Source of the DNA: an uncultured Sphingomonadaceae bacterium
GTDB lineage: Bacteria > Pseudomonadota > Alphaproteobacteria > Sphingomonadales > Sphingomonadaceae
DNA: 64,000 nt
Assembly (NCBI GenBank): GCA_902806235.1
Contig: CADCVW010000039.1
Location: forward strand, 1 to 64,000
Direction: 5' to 3'
Shown: piece by piece, positions 9,560 to 18,665 of the stretch
How the letters are laid out: the number at the start of each line of letters is the position of its first letter
Numbering within the stretch: the first letter of the stretch is position 1
Made by a program: the position numbers and the translations under genes
The notes under the pieces: generated by a model
The model's input: the letters and a program-made list of their open reading frames with translations, nothing else
Told to the model about the DNA's origin: nothing
Databases searched by the model: none

Positions 9560-10912
9560 TCAGCCCGCCTTGCGCGCCTTCATCGCCGCGCGGAACCGCT
9601 CGGCCCAGCCCGGCCGCGCCTCCTGCCGCCCGCGGGCGAGCGCCAGCGCGCCCGGCTCGACGTCCGCCGTCACCACGGAGCCCGCGCCCACCATCGCCCC
9701 GTCGCCGACCGTCACCGGCGCGACCAATGCGCTGTTGGAGCCGATGAACGCGCCGGCGCCGATCGTCGTGCGGTGCTTGAAGAAGCCGTCGTAATTGCAG
9801 GTGATGGTGCCCGCGCCGACGTTGGCGCCCGCGCCCACGTCTGCGTCGCCGAGGTAGGTCAGGTGGTTGGCTTTGGCGGCCGGCCCCAGCCGCGCCTTCT
9901 TGGTCTCCACGAAATTGCCGACCTTGGCGTTCTCGCCCAGCTCCGTCCCGGGGCGGAGCCGCGCGTAGGGGCCGACCTCGACGCCCGCGGCGAGGCTCGC
10001 GCCCTCCAGGTGGCAAAAGGCGCGGATCGTCGCGCCGTCGGCGACGCGGACGCCGGGACCGAAGAAAACGTTGGGCTCCACCAGCACGTCGCGGCCGAGC
10101 TCGGTGTCGTGGGCGAACCACACGGTCTCCGGCGCGACCAGCGTCGCGCCCGCGTCCATCGCCGCCGAGCGGCGGCGACCCTGCCAGTCGGCCTCCATCA
10201 CCGCGAGCTCGGCGCGGCTGTTGACGCCTTCGACCTCCCACGCCGCCGTCTCCACCACCGCCGAGCGGCGGCCGTCGGCGAGGGCGAGCATAACGACGTC
10301 CGGCAGGTAATATTCGCCCTGCACGTTGTCGTTGCCCACCCGCGCGAGCAGCGGCCACAGGTCGCGGGCGCGCACCGCCATCAGCGCGGAATTGCACAGG
10401 TCGACGCGGCGCTCCTCGCTGTTGGCGTCCTTGTATTCGATCATCTTCTCGATGATCCCTTCCGGCGTGGCGATGATCCGGCCGTAACTGCGCGGATCCG
10501 CCGGGCGCGAGGCGAGCACGACGACCGTCGGCGCGTCCTCCCCGTGCAGCCGGTCAAGCATCCGGCGGAGCGTCGCGGCGGGCACCAGCGGCACGTCGCC
10601 GGCCAGGATCACCACGTCGCCGTCGAAGCCGCGCAGGGCGTCCTCCGCCTGTTGCACCGCGTGGGCCGTGCCGAGCTGCGGGTCCTGCACCGCCAAGGCG
10701 ACGCCGCGCCCGGCGACCGCCGCCTCCACCTGGTCGCGGTGTGAGCCCACCACCATCACCCGCTTCTCCGCCCCCAGCGCGTCCACAGCGTCGAGCAGGT
10801 GGTGGAGCATCGCCCGCCCGGCGATCGGGTGGAGCACCTTGTGCGTGTCCGAGCGCATCCGGGTGCCCTTGCCGGCGGCGAGGATCACGGCGGCGAGCGG
10901 CTGAGACGGCAT
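9560..10912 (-). CDS. glmU: Bifunctional GlcN-1-P acetyltransferase / GlcNAc-1-P uridylyltransferase
   Basis: Catalyses the last two steps of UDP-GlcNAc synthesis: acetylation of glucosamine-1-phosphate and UTP transfer. The 450 residues have an N-terminal nucleotidyltransferase domain (LAAVILAAGKGTRM, then DTHKVLHPIAGRAM) and a C-terminal left-handed beta-helix acetyltransferase with hexapeptide repeats (GVEVGPYARLRPG, KVGNFVETKKARLG, NHLTYLGDADVG). The ATG at 10912 fits the family N-terminus; the frame stays open far upstream but overlaps phoR. It converges with the DUF2490 gene (16-base gap) and is divergent from phoR. Confidence 0.97.
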   Translation of the reverse strand: MPSQPLAAVILAAGKGTRMRSDTHKVLHPIAGRAMLHHLLDAVDALGAEKRVMVVGSHRDQVEAAVAGRGVALAVQDPQLGTAHAVQQAEDALRGFDGDVVILAGDVPLVPAATLRRMLDRLHGEDAPTVVVLASRPADPRSYGRIIATPEGIIEKMIEYKDANSEERRVDLCNSALMAVRARDLWPLLARVGNDNVQGEYYLPDVVMLALADGRRSAVVETAAWEVEGVNSRAELAVMEADWQGRRRSAAMDAGATLVAPETVWFAHDTELGRDVLVEPNVFFGPGVRVADGATIRAFCHLEGASLAAGVEVGPYARLRPGTELGENAKVGNFVETKKARLGPAAKANHLTYLGDADVGAGANVGAGTITCNYDGFFKHRTTIGAGAFIGSNSALVAPVTVGDGAMVGAGSVVTADVEPGALALARGRQEARPGWAERFRAAMKARKAG

Positions 10913-11000
10913 GGGTAGGGTTCCTGCGACGGCTACGGAGACGCGGCGCTCTGCCACGCGCGGCCTCGACTTTCCAGTGACGCGGGGCCAACCTCCCGCC

Positions 11001-12269
11001 GTGCCCCGCCCGCTCCTGCTCCTCCTAATGATCGGCGCGGTCGCCGCCGCCCTGCTGCTCGGCGGCACCCTGCCCGCTCTGACCGGCGGCGCGGTCGCGG
11101 GAATCGCGCTGGCGTTGCTCGCGCGAGACGCGGAGCCGGTCCGCCCGCGCCGCACCGGGCCGCGCTCGCCGCGCCGGGCGGAGGAGATTGCTGTCGCGCC
11201 CGAGCTGCTAGAGGCGATGGGCGACCCCGTGCTTCTCGTCCGCGAGCGCAGGGTGGCGCTGGCCAACGCCGCCGCGCGCGCGCTGCTCGGCCCGCACATC
11301 GCCGGCGAGGACATCCGGCTGGCGATCCGCCACCCGGTCGCCGCCGAGGTGCTCGACCGCGCCGGCGCGGCGCCCGCCGACGCCGAGCTCGTCGGCCTCG
11401 GCCAGCACGACCGGCGCTGGCGCATGACGGTGAGCCGGCTCCCCGGCGGGCTGCGGCTCGTGCGGCTGCTTGACGTGTCCGACCGCGCCGCGGCCGAGCG
11501 GATGCGGACGGATTTCGTCGCCAATGCGAGCCACGAGCTGCGCACCCCGCTGGCGACCCTGAGCGGCTTCGTTGAAACGCTAGAGGACCCGGCGGCGGGC
11601 GGGAACCCGGCGACGCGCGCGCGCTTCCTGGCGATCATGGGGGACGAGGCGCGGCGGATGCGGCGGCTGGTCGACGATCTCCTTTCCTTGTCCCGGATTG
11701 AGGCCGACCGCTTCTCCGTGCCGGACACGCCTCTCCCGCTCGCGCCCCTGGTCGCCGAAGCGGTGGCGGACGTTGCCCGGGCGCTGGAAGCGCGGGGCGC
11801 GACGGCGGAGGTGCGGGTAGATCAAGGGGCGGAGGTCGCGGGCGATCGCGGCCAGCTCGTGCAGGCGCTGCGCAACCTGCTCGACAATGCGATCAAATAC
11901 GGCCCGCCCGGCGGCGCGATCGAGGTCACGGGGCGAATCACGGATGGCCACGTCGCGGTCGCGGTGCGCGACCGCGGCGAGGGCATCGCGCCCGAGCACC
12001 TGCCGCGGTTGACCGAACGCTTCTACCGGGTCGACCCGGGCCGCAGCCGCGCGCTCGGCGGCACGGGACTAGGGCTCGCCATCGTCAAGCACGTCGCCGA
12101 ACGGCACCGCGGCCGCCTGCTGATCGAGAGCGCCCCCGGCGAGGGCACGACCGTGACGCTGCAGCTGCCGCGCCCGCTGTCACGAAAGAGTCACGGAAAT
12201 TTCGCAGGAGAGCCCGCGTCCCCCGACGACGGATCGGCCGGGCGACGCTTCGGGGAGTTCACGGAATGA
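11001..12269 (+). CDS. phoR: Phosphate regulon sensor histidine kinase PhoR
   Basis: An inner-membrane sensor kinase of 422 residues. Two N-terminal hydrophobic segments (about 4-22 and 28-41) are followed by a PAS-like region (about 65-160), the H box NASHELRTPLATL with phosphoacceptor His178, the N box RNLLDNAIKYGPP, and G boxes VRDRGEGIAPEHL and GGTGLGLAIVKH. It should phosphorylate PhoB under control of the Pst transporter and PhoU. The GTG at 11001 is chosen because it begins just before the first membrane segment and avoids overlapping glmU; an in-frame ATG at 10911 overlaps the glmU start codon and is less likely. The stop overlaps the pstS start (ATGA), showing coupling. Confidence 0.93.
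   Translation: MPRPLLLLLMIGAVAAALLLGGTLPALTGGAVAGIALALLARDAEPVRPRRTGPRSPRRAEEIAVAPELLEAMGDPVLLVRERRVALANAAARALLGPHIAGEDIRLAIRHPVAAEVLDRAGAAPADAELVGLGQHDRRWRMTVSRLPGGLRLVRLLDVSDRAAAERMRTDFVANASHELRTPLATLSGFVETLEDPAAGGNPATRARFLAIMGDEARRMRRLVDDLLSLSRIEADRFSVPDTPLPLAPLVAEAVADVARALEARGATAEVRVDQGAEVAGDRGQLVQALRNLLDNAIKYGPPGGAIEVTGRITDGHVAVAVRDRGEGIAPEHLPRLTERFYRVDPGRSRALGGTGLGLAIVKHVAERHRGRLLIESAPGEGTTVTLQLPRPLSRKSHGNFAGEPASPDDGSAGRRFGEFTE
12177..12198 (+). promoter_or_regulatory. Pho box upstream of pstS, inside the 3' end of phoR
   Basis: CTGTCAC at 12177 and GAGTCAC at 12188 form a direct repeat with the 11-bp period of PhoB sites, each followed by an A/G-rich tetramer (GAAA, GGAA). The site lies about 68 bases before the pstS start codon, a normal distance for a PhoB-dependent promoter. 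This suggests pstSCAB-phoU can be induced separately from phoR. Confidence 0.65.
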
Positions 12270-13330
12270 AGAAGCTTTGGGCGTGCCTCGTCCTCGCGAG
12301 CACGGCGCTCGCCGGCTGCCAGGACGCCGCCTCGACCGGCGGCGCGGGGGGCGGCGCGGGCGGCGCGCGGCAGCACCTGACGATCGTCGGCTCGTCGACC
12401 GTCTACCCGTTCACCAAGGCGGTGGTGGAGAGCTTCGCCCGCGCGAACCCGTCGTTCCGCGCGCCAGTCCTCGAGTCGACCGGCACCGGCGGCGGTATGA
12501 AGCTGTTCTGTGGCGGCGTGGGTGCGCAGTTCCCCGACGTCGCCAATGCGTCACGCCGCATCAAGGCGTCCGAGTTCGCCGATTGCCAGAAGAACGGCGT
12601 GCGCCAGATCGCCGAAGTGCAGATCGGCATCGACGGGCTCACCCTAATCCAGGCGAGGAACGCGCCCCAGCCGCTGCGCCTGGCGCTCGCCGACGTCTAC
12701 AAGGCGCTCGCCGCGCGGCCGTTCGGCCAGCCGCAGACTGCCAAGACGTGGCGCGACGTGAATCCGGCGCTGCCCGCCACGCCGATCCAGGTGTTCGGCC
12801 CGCCGACGACCAGCGGCACGCGCGATGCGCTGGTCGAGTTGATGCTGGAGAAGGGCTGCCAGAGCGACCCGGCGATGAAGGCTCTCAAGGAGTCCAACGA
12901 GGACGAGTACAAGGCGATCTGCACCAAGGTGCGCGAGGACGGCGCGTTCATCGAAGCGGGCGAGAACGACAACCTGCTGGTGCAGAAGGTGTCGGGCAAC
13001 CCTGGCGCGGTGGGCGTGCTCGGCTTCGCCTTCCTTGAGGAAAACCAGGGCGCGGTGCAGCCGGTCGCGATCGATGGGGTTCTGCCGACCTACCAGACGA
13101 TCGCCTCCTACCAATACCCGGGAGCGCGGCCGTTATTCGTCTACGTCAAGGGCGAGCACGCGCAGGTGATCCCGGGCCTGCGCGAGTTCATGGCGGAATA
13201 TGGTCGTGCGATGGCGCAGGGCGGCTACCTGACGCAGCACGGGCTGATCGTCTCGCCCGCCGACGTCGCGGCCAAGGCGACGCAGGCCGCGACGCAGCTG
13301 ACGCCGATCAACGCGCAAGGGCTGAGCTGA
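12266..13330 (+). CDS. pstS: Phosphate ABC transporter substrate-binding protein PstS
   Basis: Periplasmic high-affinity phosphate-binding component of the Pst importer, 354 residues. The N-terminus is a lipoprotein signal with lipobox LAGC (Cys18), followed by a Gly/Ala-rich linker. Phosphate-contact motifs are TIVGSSTVYPFTKAV near the N-terminus, ESTGTGGGMKLFCGG, and GPPTTSGTRDA in the second lobe. Lipidation implies inner-membrane anchoring rather than a free periplasmic protein. The start overlaps the phoR stop by four bases. It heads pstS-pstC-pstA-pstB-phoU. Confidence 0.96.
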   Translation: MKKLWACLVLASTALAGCQDAASTGGAGGGAGGARQHLTIVGSSTVYPFTKAVVESFARANPSFRAPVLESTGTGGGMKLFCGGVGAQFPDVANASRRIKASEFADCQKNGVRQIAEVQIGIDGLTLIQARNAPQPLRLALADVYKALAARPFGQPQTAKTWRDVNPALPATPIQVFGPPTTSGTRDALVELMLEKGCQSDPAMKALKESNEDEYKAICTKVREDGAFIEAGENDNLLVQKVSGNPGAVGVLGFAFLEENQGAVQPVAIDGVLPTYQTIASYQYPGARPLFVYVKGEHAQVIPGLREFMAEYGRAMAQGGYLTQHGLIVSPADVAAKATQAATQLTPINAQGLS

Positions 13331-13355
13331 GCCCGGCGCGGCTCGACCGCCGGGC
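13331..13355 (+). terminator. Hairpin between pstS and pstC (likely attenuator or mRNA stabiliser)
   Basis: A perfect 8-bp stem (GCCCGGCG with CGCCGGGC, 9-base loop) begins right after the pstS stop codon and has no T-run. A second, imperfect GC-rich dyad follows near 13371-13405. Hairpins after a binding-protein gene commonly raise its expression relative to the permease genes; that role is inferred here. Confidence 0.45.
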
Positions 13356-13417
13356 GGCGATGGCTGTAAGGGCCGAGTCGGCGCGGCGCCGCCCCGCGCG
13401 GCCCTGAACGGATCACC

Positions 13418-14803
13418 ATGTCCATCACCGCCCTCCTCCTGCTGATTCTCGGGCTAGGCGCGGTCGCCTGGTTCGCCGGGCGCACGCGCGCCGCCGCCTT
13501 CGCGGGAAGCGGGCGCGAGCGCGCGCACAGCCTACCGAACTACCACGGCTGGTACGCCGCGCTGTGGGCGGTCGCGCCCGCGCTCCTCTTCCTCGCGGTG
13601 TGGCAGGCGACCTCACCCGCGCTGGTGACGAACGCCGTACTCGCCGACCCGCGCGCGGCCGCCCTGCCTGCTGACCCGACGCTGCGCGGGCCCATCCTGG
13701 CGGAAGCGCGCGACCTTGCCGCCGGGCGCGTCCAGGCGGCGTTCAACCCCCAAGCGGAGGCGCTCGCCCCGGCCTACGCCGACGCCTCCTCCCGCTACGG
13801 GCTGCTCGGGCTGGTCGCAGCGGCGCTGCTGGCCTTCGCGGGCGGCGCTTTCGCCTTTCTGCGCCTCCGCCCCGATTTCCGCGCGCGCACGCGGGTCGAG
13901 CGGATCGTGATGGGAATGTTGCTACTCGCTTCCTTAATCGCCGTGCTCACCACCTTCGGCATCGTCGCTTCGCTGGTGGTAGAGGCGTTCCGCTTCTTCG
14001 CCCAAGTGTCGCCCGCCGAGTTCCTGTTCGGCACGCACTGGTCGCCGCAGACCGCGCTGCGCGCCGACCAGGCTGGCTCCTCCGGCGCGTTCGGCGCGGT
14101 GCCCTTGTTCTGGGGCACGATCTTTATCGGCGTGATCATCGCCATGACGGTGGCCATCCCGCTCGGGCTGATGAGCGCGATCTATCTGACGCAATATGCG
14201 CGCGCCTCGACTCGGCGCTGGATGAAGCCCCTCCTGGAGATTCTCGCCGGCATCCCGACGGTGGTGTACGGCTATTTCGCCGCGCTCACGCTCGCGCCGC
14301 TGGTGCGCGACCTGGGGCTGACCCTCGGCATCGGCGGCGCGTCTTCCGAATCGGCGCTCGCCGCCGGGCTGGTTATGGGGGTCATGATCATCCCCTTCGT
14401 GTCCTCCATGGCCGACGACTCGCTCGCTGCCGTGCCGCAGGCGATGCGCGACGGTTCGCTGGCTATGGGCGCGACAACTTCGGAGACGATCCGCCGCGTC
14501 CTCGTTCCCGCCGCGCTGCCCGGCGTGGTGGGCGGGGCGTTGCTGGCGGTCAGCCGCGCGATCGGCGAAACAATGATTGTGGTGATGGCCGCCGGGCTCG
14601 CGGCCAACCTTTCCGCCAATCCCTTCGCCTCCGTCACCACCGTGACCACGCAGATCGTCCAGCTACTCACCGGCGACCAAGAGTTCGACAGCCCGAAGAC
14701 GCTCGCCGCCTTCGCGCTCGGCTTGGTGCTGTTCCTCGTCACGCTGCTCCTCAACGTCATCGCGCTGCGCGTGGTGAAGCGGTTCCGGGAAGCTTATGAG
14801 TGA
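13418..14803 (+). CDS. pstC: Phosphate ABC transporter permease PstC
   Basis: Inner-membrane permease of 461 residues, longer than the roughly 320 of E. coli PstC because of an N-terminal extension (about 1-160) holding additional hydrophobic segments and a polar loop; such extended forms are usual in alphaproteobacteria. The core carries the binding-protein-dependent transport domain with the ABC-contact region around DGSLAMGATTSETIRRVLVPAALPGVVGG and MAVSRAIGETM-like residues (LAVSRAIGETMIVVMAAG). ACGGATCACC precedes the ATG. It ends overlapping pstA by eight bases. Confidence 0.95.
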   Translation: MSITALLLLILGLGAVAWFAGRTRAAAFAGSGRERAHSLPNYHGWYAALWAVAPALLFLAVWQATSPALVTNAVLADPRAAALPADPTLRGPILAEARDLAAGRVQAAFNPQAEALAPAYADASSRYGLLGLVAAALLAFAGGAFAFLRLRPDFRARTRVERIVMGMLLLASLIAVLTTFGIVASLVVEAFRFFAQVSPAEFLFGTHWSPQTALRADQAGSSGAFGAVPLFWGTIFIGVIIAMTVAIPLGLMSAIYLTQYARASTRRWMKPLLEILAGIPTVVYGYFAALTLAPLVRDLGLTLGIGGASSESALAAGLVMGVMIIPFVSSMADDSLAAVPQAMRDGSLAMGATTSETIRRVLVPAALPGVVGGALLAVSRAIGETMIVVMAAGLAANLSANPFASVTTVTTQIVQLLTGDQEFDSPKTLAAFALGLVLFLVTLLLNVIALRVVKRFREAYE

Positions 14804-16109
14804 ACTGAACGCCAGCCTGGTGCCGCAGCTGCCGATCGTCGGCGTCGACGCACACGAGCCAGTCGCGCGCAAGCCCACCGACTGGCGCACCGGCTCCATG
14901 CAGGGGCGCATCCGACGCCGCTACGCGGCCGAGCGTCGCTTCCGCCTGATCGGCGCGGGCGCGGTGGTGCTCGCCGCGGCGTTCCTCGCTTTCCTGCTCG
15001 TCACCATGTTCGCCAACGGGTTGCGCGGCTTCACGCGGACGGAGGTGGCGCTCGACATCGACTTCCCCCGCTCGACGTTGATCGTCGATCAAACCGCGGT
15101 GCAGCGCTTCGGCGAGCAGGGGCTGGCGGGCGCGGACCTCCAGGGCGTGGTCGCCGCCGCGGCGAACGCGCGGCTGGGGCCGGGCGGGGCGGCGCTGCTG
15201 TCGGACGGCGCCTGGGTGGAGGTGCGCCGCGCGATCCTCGAAGATCCGGCGATCCTGTCCGGCGTCCACCGCTTCGAGCTGCCCGCTGCCGCGGCGATCG
15301 ACGTCGCGGCCAAGGGCGACGGCGCGGCGGACGCTGAGGTCCAAGTCGCGCGGCTGCGCGAGCGAGGGCTGCTGTCCACCGGCTTCAACGGTCAGTTCCT
15401 GACGGGCGCGGACGCGACGGACCCGACCGCCGTCGGCATCTGGGGCGCGTTCAAGGGCTCGCTGCTGACCATGCTGGTCACCCTCGCGCTCGCCTTTCCA
15501 ATCGGCGTGCTGTCGGCGGTGTATCTGGAGGAATACGCGCCGCGGAACCGCTGGACGGACATCATCGAGGTGTCGATCAACAATCTGGCGGCGGTGCCCT
15601 CCATCATCTTCGGGCTGCTCGGCCTCGCCATCTTCCTCAACGTGATGAACCTGCCGCGCTCGGCCCCTATCGTCGGCGGGCTCACGCTCGCGCTGATGAC
15701 CATGCCCGTGATCGTCATCGCCGGCCGCAACGCGATCAAGGCGGTGCCGCCCTCTATCCGCGACGCCGCCCTGGGCGTCGGCGCGTCGCCGGTGCAGGTG
15801 GTGTTCCACCACGTCTTGCCGTTAGCACTTCCCGGCATCCTGACCGGCACGATCATCGGCATGGCGCGCGCGCTGGGCGAGACGGCCCCACTCCTGATGA
15901 TCGGCATGCGCGCCTTCATCTCCTCGCCGCCAGAGGGGCTGACGCAGCCGGCGACGGTGCTGCCAGTGCAGATCTTCCTCTGGTCGGACGAGGTGAGCCG
16001 CGGCTTCGTGGAGAAGACCTCGGCGGCGATCATCGTGCTGCTCGTGTTCCTGCTCGCCATGAACGGGATCGCCATCTATCTGCGCAACCGGTTCGAGAAG
16101 CGGTGGTAG
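14796..16109 (+). CDS. pstA: Phosphate ABC transporter permease PstA
   Basis: Second inner-membrane permease of the Pst importer, 437 residues. The N-terminal part (to about residue 210) matches the DUF3333 extension of alphaproteobacterial PstA: one hydrophobic segment ([19 protein letters not shown]) and a large periplasmic loop. The C-terminal core has five or six membrane segments and the EAA-like loop ([21 protein letters not shown]) that docks PstB, then [17 protein letters not shown]. The ATG lies inside the end of pstC with GGGAAG just upstream, so translation is coupled. pstB follows after five bases. Confidence 0.95.
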   Translation: MSELNASLVPQLPIVGVDAHEPVARKPTDWRTGSMQGRIRRRYAAERRFRLIGAGAVVLAAAFLAFLLVTMFANGLRGFTRTEVALDIDFPRSTLIVDQTAVQRFGEQGLAGADLQGVVAAAANARLGPGGAALLSDGAWVEVRRAILEDPAILSGVHRFELPAAAAIDVAAKGDGAADAEVQVARLRERGLLSTGFNGQFLTGADATDPTAVGIWGAFKGSLLTMLVTLALAFPIGVLSAVYLEEYAPRNRWTDIIEVSINNLAAVPSIIFGLLGLAIFLNVMNLPRSAPIVGGLTLALMTMPVIVIAGRNAIKAVPPSIRDAALGVGASPVQVVFHHVLPLALPGILTGTIIGMARALGETAPLLMIGMRAFISSPPEGLTQPATVLPVQIFLWSDEVSRGFVEKTSAAIIVLLVFLLAMNGIAIYLRNRFEKRW

Positions 16110-16114
16110 GGCAG

Positions 16115-16900
16115 ATGACGACGCAAGCGGCCGACGCCGCATCCTCCACCAAGATTGTCGCCCGCGACGTGTCCGTCTTCTACGGCGCGAAGAAGGCGAT
16201 CGACGCCGTGTCGATCGACATCGACCAGGACCATGTCACCGCCTTCATCGGCCCGTCCGGCTGCGGCAAGTCGACTTTCCTGCGGTCGTTCAACCGGATG
16301 AACGACACCATCCCCAACGCGCGGGTGGAAGGCAGCATTACGCTCGACGGCAAGGACATCTACTCGTCGGATATGGACGTGGTGCAGCTGCGCGCGCGCG
16401 TCGGCATGGTGTTCCAGAAGCCCAACCCCTTCCCCAAATCGATTTTCGAGAACGTCGCCTACGGCCCGCGCATTCACGGGCTGGCGAGCGGCCGCGCCGA
16501 GCTCGAGGAGGTCGTGGAGAAATCCTTGCGTCGCGCGGGGCTGTGGGAGGAGGTGAAGGATCGCCTCAACGAGAGCGGCACCGCGCTCTCCGGCGGGCAG
16601 CAGCAGCGCTTGTGCATCGCCCGCGCGATCGCCGTCGATCCGGAGGTGATCCTGATGGACGAGCCGGCCAGCGCGCTCGATCCCATCGCCACCGCGCGGA
16701 TTGAGGAGCTGATCCACGAGCTGCGCGGCCGCTACGCGATCGTGATCGTCACCCATAACATGCAGCAAGCGGCCAGGGTCTCGCAGCGCACCGCCTTCTT
16801 CCACCTCGGCCACCTGGTGGAATACGGCGACACTCGCGCCATCTTCACCAATCCGAAGCAAGAGCGGACCAAGGACTACATCACCGGCCGCTACGGATAA
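16115..16900 (+). CDS. pstB: Phosphate ABC transporter ATP-binding protein PstB
   Basis: Cytoplasmic ATPase of the Pst importer, 261 residues. Walker A is [13 protein letters not shown], the signature is [17 protein letters not shown], Walker B is [14 protein letters not shown], and the H loop is [10 protein letters not shown]. The SalY-like helical region and the terminal KDYITGRYG are typical of PstB. The ATG at 16115 has GGTAGGGCAG just upstream and matches family length; the frame is open to 16103. It is followed after 17 bases by phoU. Confidence 0.97.
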   Translation: MTTQAADAASSTKIVARDVSVFYGAKKAIDAVSIDIDQDHVTAFIGPSGCGKSTFLRSFNRMNDTIPNARVEGSITLDGKDIYSSDMDVVQLRARVGMVFQKPNPFPKSIFENVAYGPRIHGLASGRAELEEVVEKSLRRAGLWEEVKDRLNESGTALSGGQQQRLCIARAIAVDPEVILMDEPASALDPIATARIEELIHELRGRYAIVIVTHNMQQAARVSQRTAFFHLGHLVEYGDTRAIFTNPKQERTKDYITGRYG

Positions 16901-16917
16901 GAAAGCACCGCCCCATC

Positions 16918-17622
16918 ATGCCCGCTCCCGCCGCCCACACCGTTAAAGCCTTCGACGAGGACGTCCGCCAACTCCGCGCCATCATCGCGGAGATGGGCGG
17001 GCTCGCCGAGCAGGGCTTGGCCGAGGCGCTGCGCGCGCTGCGCCACCGCGACGCGGAGGCCGCCATGCGCGTAGTGGAGAACGACAATCGGATCGACCTG
17101 CTCGAGCTGGAAGTCGAGAACGCGGTGGTGCAGCTGATCGCGCTGCGCGCGCCGCTCGCCGACGACCTGCGCGAGGCGGTCGCCGCGCTCAAGATCGCCA
17201 GCGTGGTGGAGCGGATCGGCGACTACGCCAAGAACATTGCAAAGCGCGTTCCCGCGCTGGAGCGCGGCGGCGACATCGAACCGCTGTCCTTGCTGCCGGA
17301 GATGGGGCGCATCGCGGGCGAGATGGTTCATCTCGTGCTCGACGCCTTCGCCGCGCGCGATCCGGACAAGGCGGTGGAGGTTTGCCAGCGCGACAAGGCG
17401 GTGGACGATTTCTACAACAGCATCTTCCGCACGCTGCTCACCCACATGATGGAGAACCCGCACACCATTACCCAAGCCGCGCACCTGCTGTTCGTTGCCA
17501 AGAACATCGAGCGGATCGGCGACCATGCGACCAACGTCGCCGAGATGGTCTATTACGCCGCGACGGGCGAGCGGATGAGCGAGCGCCCGCGCGGCGGCGA
17601 CGCGGGGTCGCCCCCGCGCTGA
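16918..17622 (+). CDS. phoU: Phosphate transport system regulatory protein PhoU
   Basis: Cytoplasmic all-helical negative regulator linking Pst transport state to PhoR, 234 residues. Two PhoU repeats are visible, each with the metal-binding E/D-x3-D motif context: KIASVVERIGDYAKNIAKR (about residues 95-115) and FVAKNIERIGDHATNVAEM (about 193-215). The C-terminus is a short polar tail (ERPRGGDAGSPPR). Upstream spacing of 17 bases from pstB puts it in the pst transcript. The Shine-Dalgarno (AGAAAG) is weak. Confidence 0.96.
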   Translation: MPAPAAHTVKAFDEDVRQLRAIIAEMGGLAEQGLAEALRALRHRDAEAAMRVVENDNRIDLLELEVENAVVQLIALRAPLADDLREAVAALKIASVVERIGDYAKNIAKRVPALERGGDIEPLSLLPEMGRIAGEMVHLVLDAFAARDPDKAVEVCQRDKAVDDFYNSIFRTLLTHMMENPHTITQAAHLLFVAKNIERIGDHATNVAEMVYYAATGERMSERPRGGDAGSPPR

Positions 17623-17630
17623 GCGGGGCG

Positions 17631-17652
17631 TTGTCACGCGGCCGTAACTTAT
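17631..17652 (+). promoter_or_regulatory. Pho-box-like site upstream of phoB
   Basis: TTGTCAC at 17631 and CCGTAAC at 17642 are arranged with the 11-bp period of a PhoB site; the second is followed by the A/T-rich TTAT. The site sits in the 49-base gap between phoU and phoB and ends 19 bases before the phoB ATG. It is consistent with PhoB autoregulation but is weaker than the pstS site. Confidence 0.45.
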
Positions 17653-17671
17653 TCGGCGGAAGGCGACGGGC

Positions 17672-18370
17672 ATGGCGAACGTTCGACTGCTCTTGGTGGA
17701 GGACGATCCGGCGCTCGCCGAGCTGGTGGCCTGGCATTTCGAGCGCGAGGCGTTCGCGGTGGAGTGCACGGGCGACGGCGAGGAAGCGCTGCTGCTCGCC
17801 GCGGAGAACCCGCCGGACATCGTGCTGCTCGACTGGATGATCGAGGGCACGTCCGGCATCGAAGTGTGCCGCCGCCTGCGCCGCCTTCCCGCCACCGCCA
17901 ACGTGCCGATCATCATGCTCACCGCCAGGGGCGAGGAGGCCGACCGCATCCGCGGGCTGGAGACGGGGGCGGACGACTACGTTACCAAGCCCTTTTCCCC
18001 GCGCGAGCTGGTGGCGCGGGTGGGCGCGGTGCTGCGCCGCGTGCGGCCGGCGCTGGCCGGCGAGGGCCTGAGCTACGCGGACATCGAGATGGACCTCGTC
18101 CAGCACAAGGTGCGGCGCGGCGGGCGGGCGGTGGCCCTCGGCCCTACCGAGTTCCGGCTGCTGCGCCACTTCCTCGAGCACCCGGGCCGCGTCTTCTCGC
18201 GCGAGCGGCTGCTTGACGCGGTGTGGGGCCACGACAGCAGCATCGACGCGCGCACGGTGGACGTTCACATCCGCCGCCTGCGCAAAGCAATCAACGAGGG
18301 TGACGCGCCCGACGTGATCCGCACCGTGCGCTCGGCGGGCTACGCGCTCGACAACGAGGGCAAGGTCTAG
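17672..18370 (+). CDS. phoB: Phosphate regulon response regulator PhoB
   Basis: An OmpR-family transcription factor of 232 residues. The receiver domain has the acidic pocket LLVEDDP, phosphoacceptor Asp54 in IVLLDWMIEG, Thr in MLTARGEE and Lys in YVTKPFSPREL. The C-terminal winged helix contains LGPTEFRLLRHFLEHPGRV, then ERLLDAVWGHDS and the recognition-helix region RTVDVHIRRLRKAI, all PhoB-like. GGAAGG lies upstream of the ATG. It is the last gene of the phoR-pst-phoU-phoB cluster, and the Pho boxes at 12177 and 17631 are its predicted targets. Confidence 0.96.
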   Translation: MANVRLLLVEDDPALAELVAWHFEREAFAVECTGDGEEALLLAAENPPDIVLLDWMIEGTSGIEVCRRLRRLPATANVPIIMLTARGEEADRIRGLETGADDYVTKPFSPRELVARVGAVLRRVRPALAGEGLSYADIEMDLVQHKVRRGGRAVALGPTEFRLLRHFLEHPGRVFSRERLLDAVWGHDSSIDARTVDVHIRRLRKAINEGDAPDVIRTVRSAGYALDNEGKV

Positions 18371-18429
18371 CCGCGGTTGTATCGCTCGGGCCGCGCGCCC
18401 ACTATCGGTCGATCGAGAAGGAGCTCGCC

Positions 18430-18546
18430 GTGAAGAAGTTGATGGTCGGCGCCGCGGCGCTATTGTTCTCCGGTTCCGCCGCCTACGCCGCCGCGCCGGA
18501 AGCCATGCACGCGCTCGCCAAGGCCTGCGGCCTGCCCTGCTGCTGA
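18430..18546 (+). CDS. Predicted 38-residue exported peptide ending CGLPCC
   Basis: A short gene starting with GTG, preceded by the consensus Shine-Dalgarno AAGGAG seven bases upstream (18417-18422), and closed by TGA at 18544. The product begins with a signal-peptide-like segment (MKKLMVGAAALLFSGSAAYA, possible AxA cleavage after about residue 20-22) and leaves a mature tail of some 16-18 residues (about PEAMHALAKACGLPCC) with three cysteines. A strong terminator starts 23 bases after the stop. It follows phoB by 59 bases on the same strand, so it may be co-transcribed with the phosphate regulon. I do not recognise the family. Ribosome binding site, signal and terminator together argue that it is a real gene. 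Confidence 0.65.
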   Translation: MKKLMVGAAALLFSGSAAYAAAPEAMHALAKACGLPCC

Positions 18547-18568
18547 AGCGGCATCGCTGAGCAGATCG

Positions 18569-18602
18569 GGGCGTCTGCGCGCGAGCGCAGGCGCCCTTTT
18601 CC
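18569..18602 (+). terminator. Rho-independent terminator after phoB and the small peptide gene
   Basis: A 12-bp stem (GGGCGTCTGCGC with GCGCAGGCGCCC, one G-T pair) with a GCGA loop, followed directly by TTTTCC. It separates the phosphate cluster from the downstream SDR gene. Confidence 0.9.
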
Positions 18603-18665
18603 TTGCGCGCCGGGGCGCTTGAGTTACGACGCGGGCGCATTCCCATCCGCAGTCGGAGTCACCGC

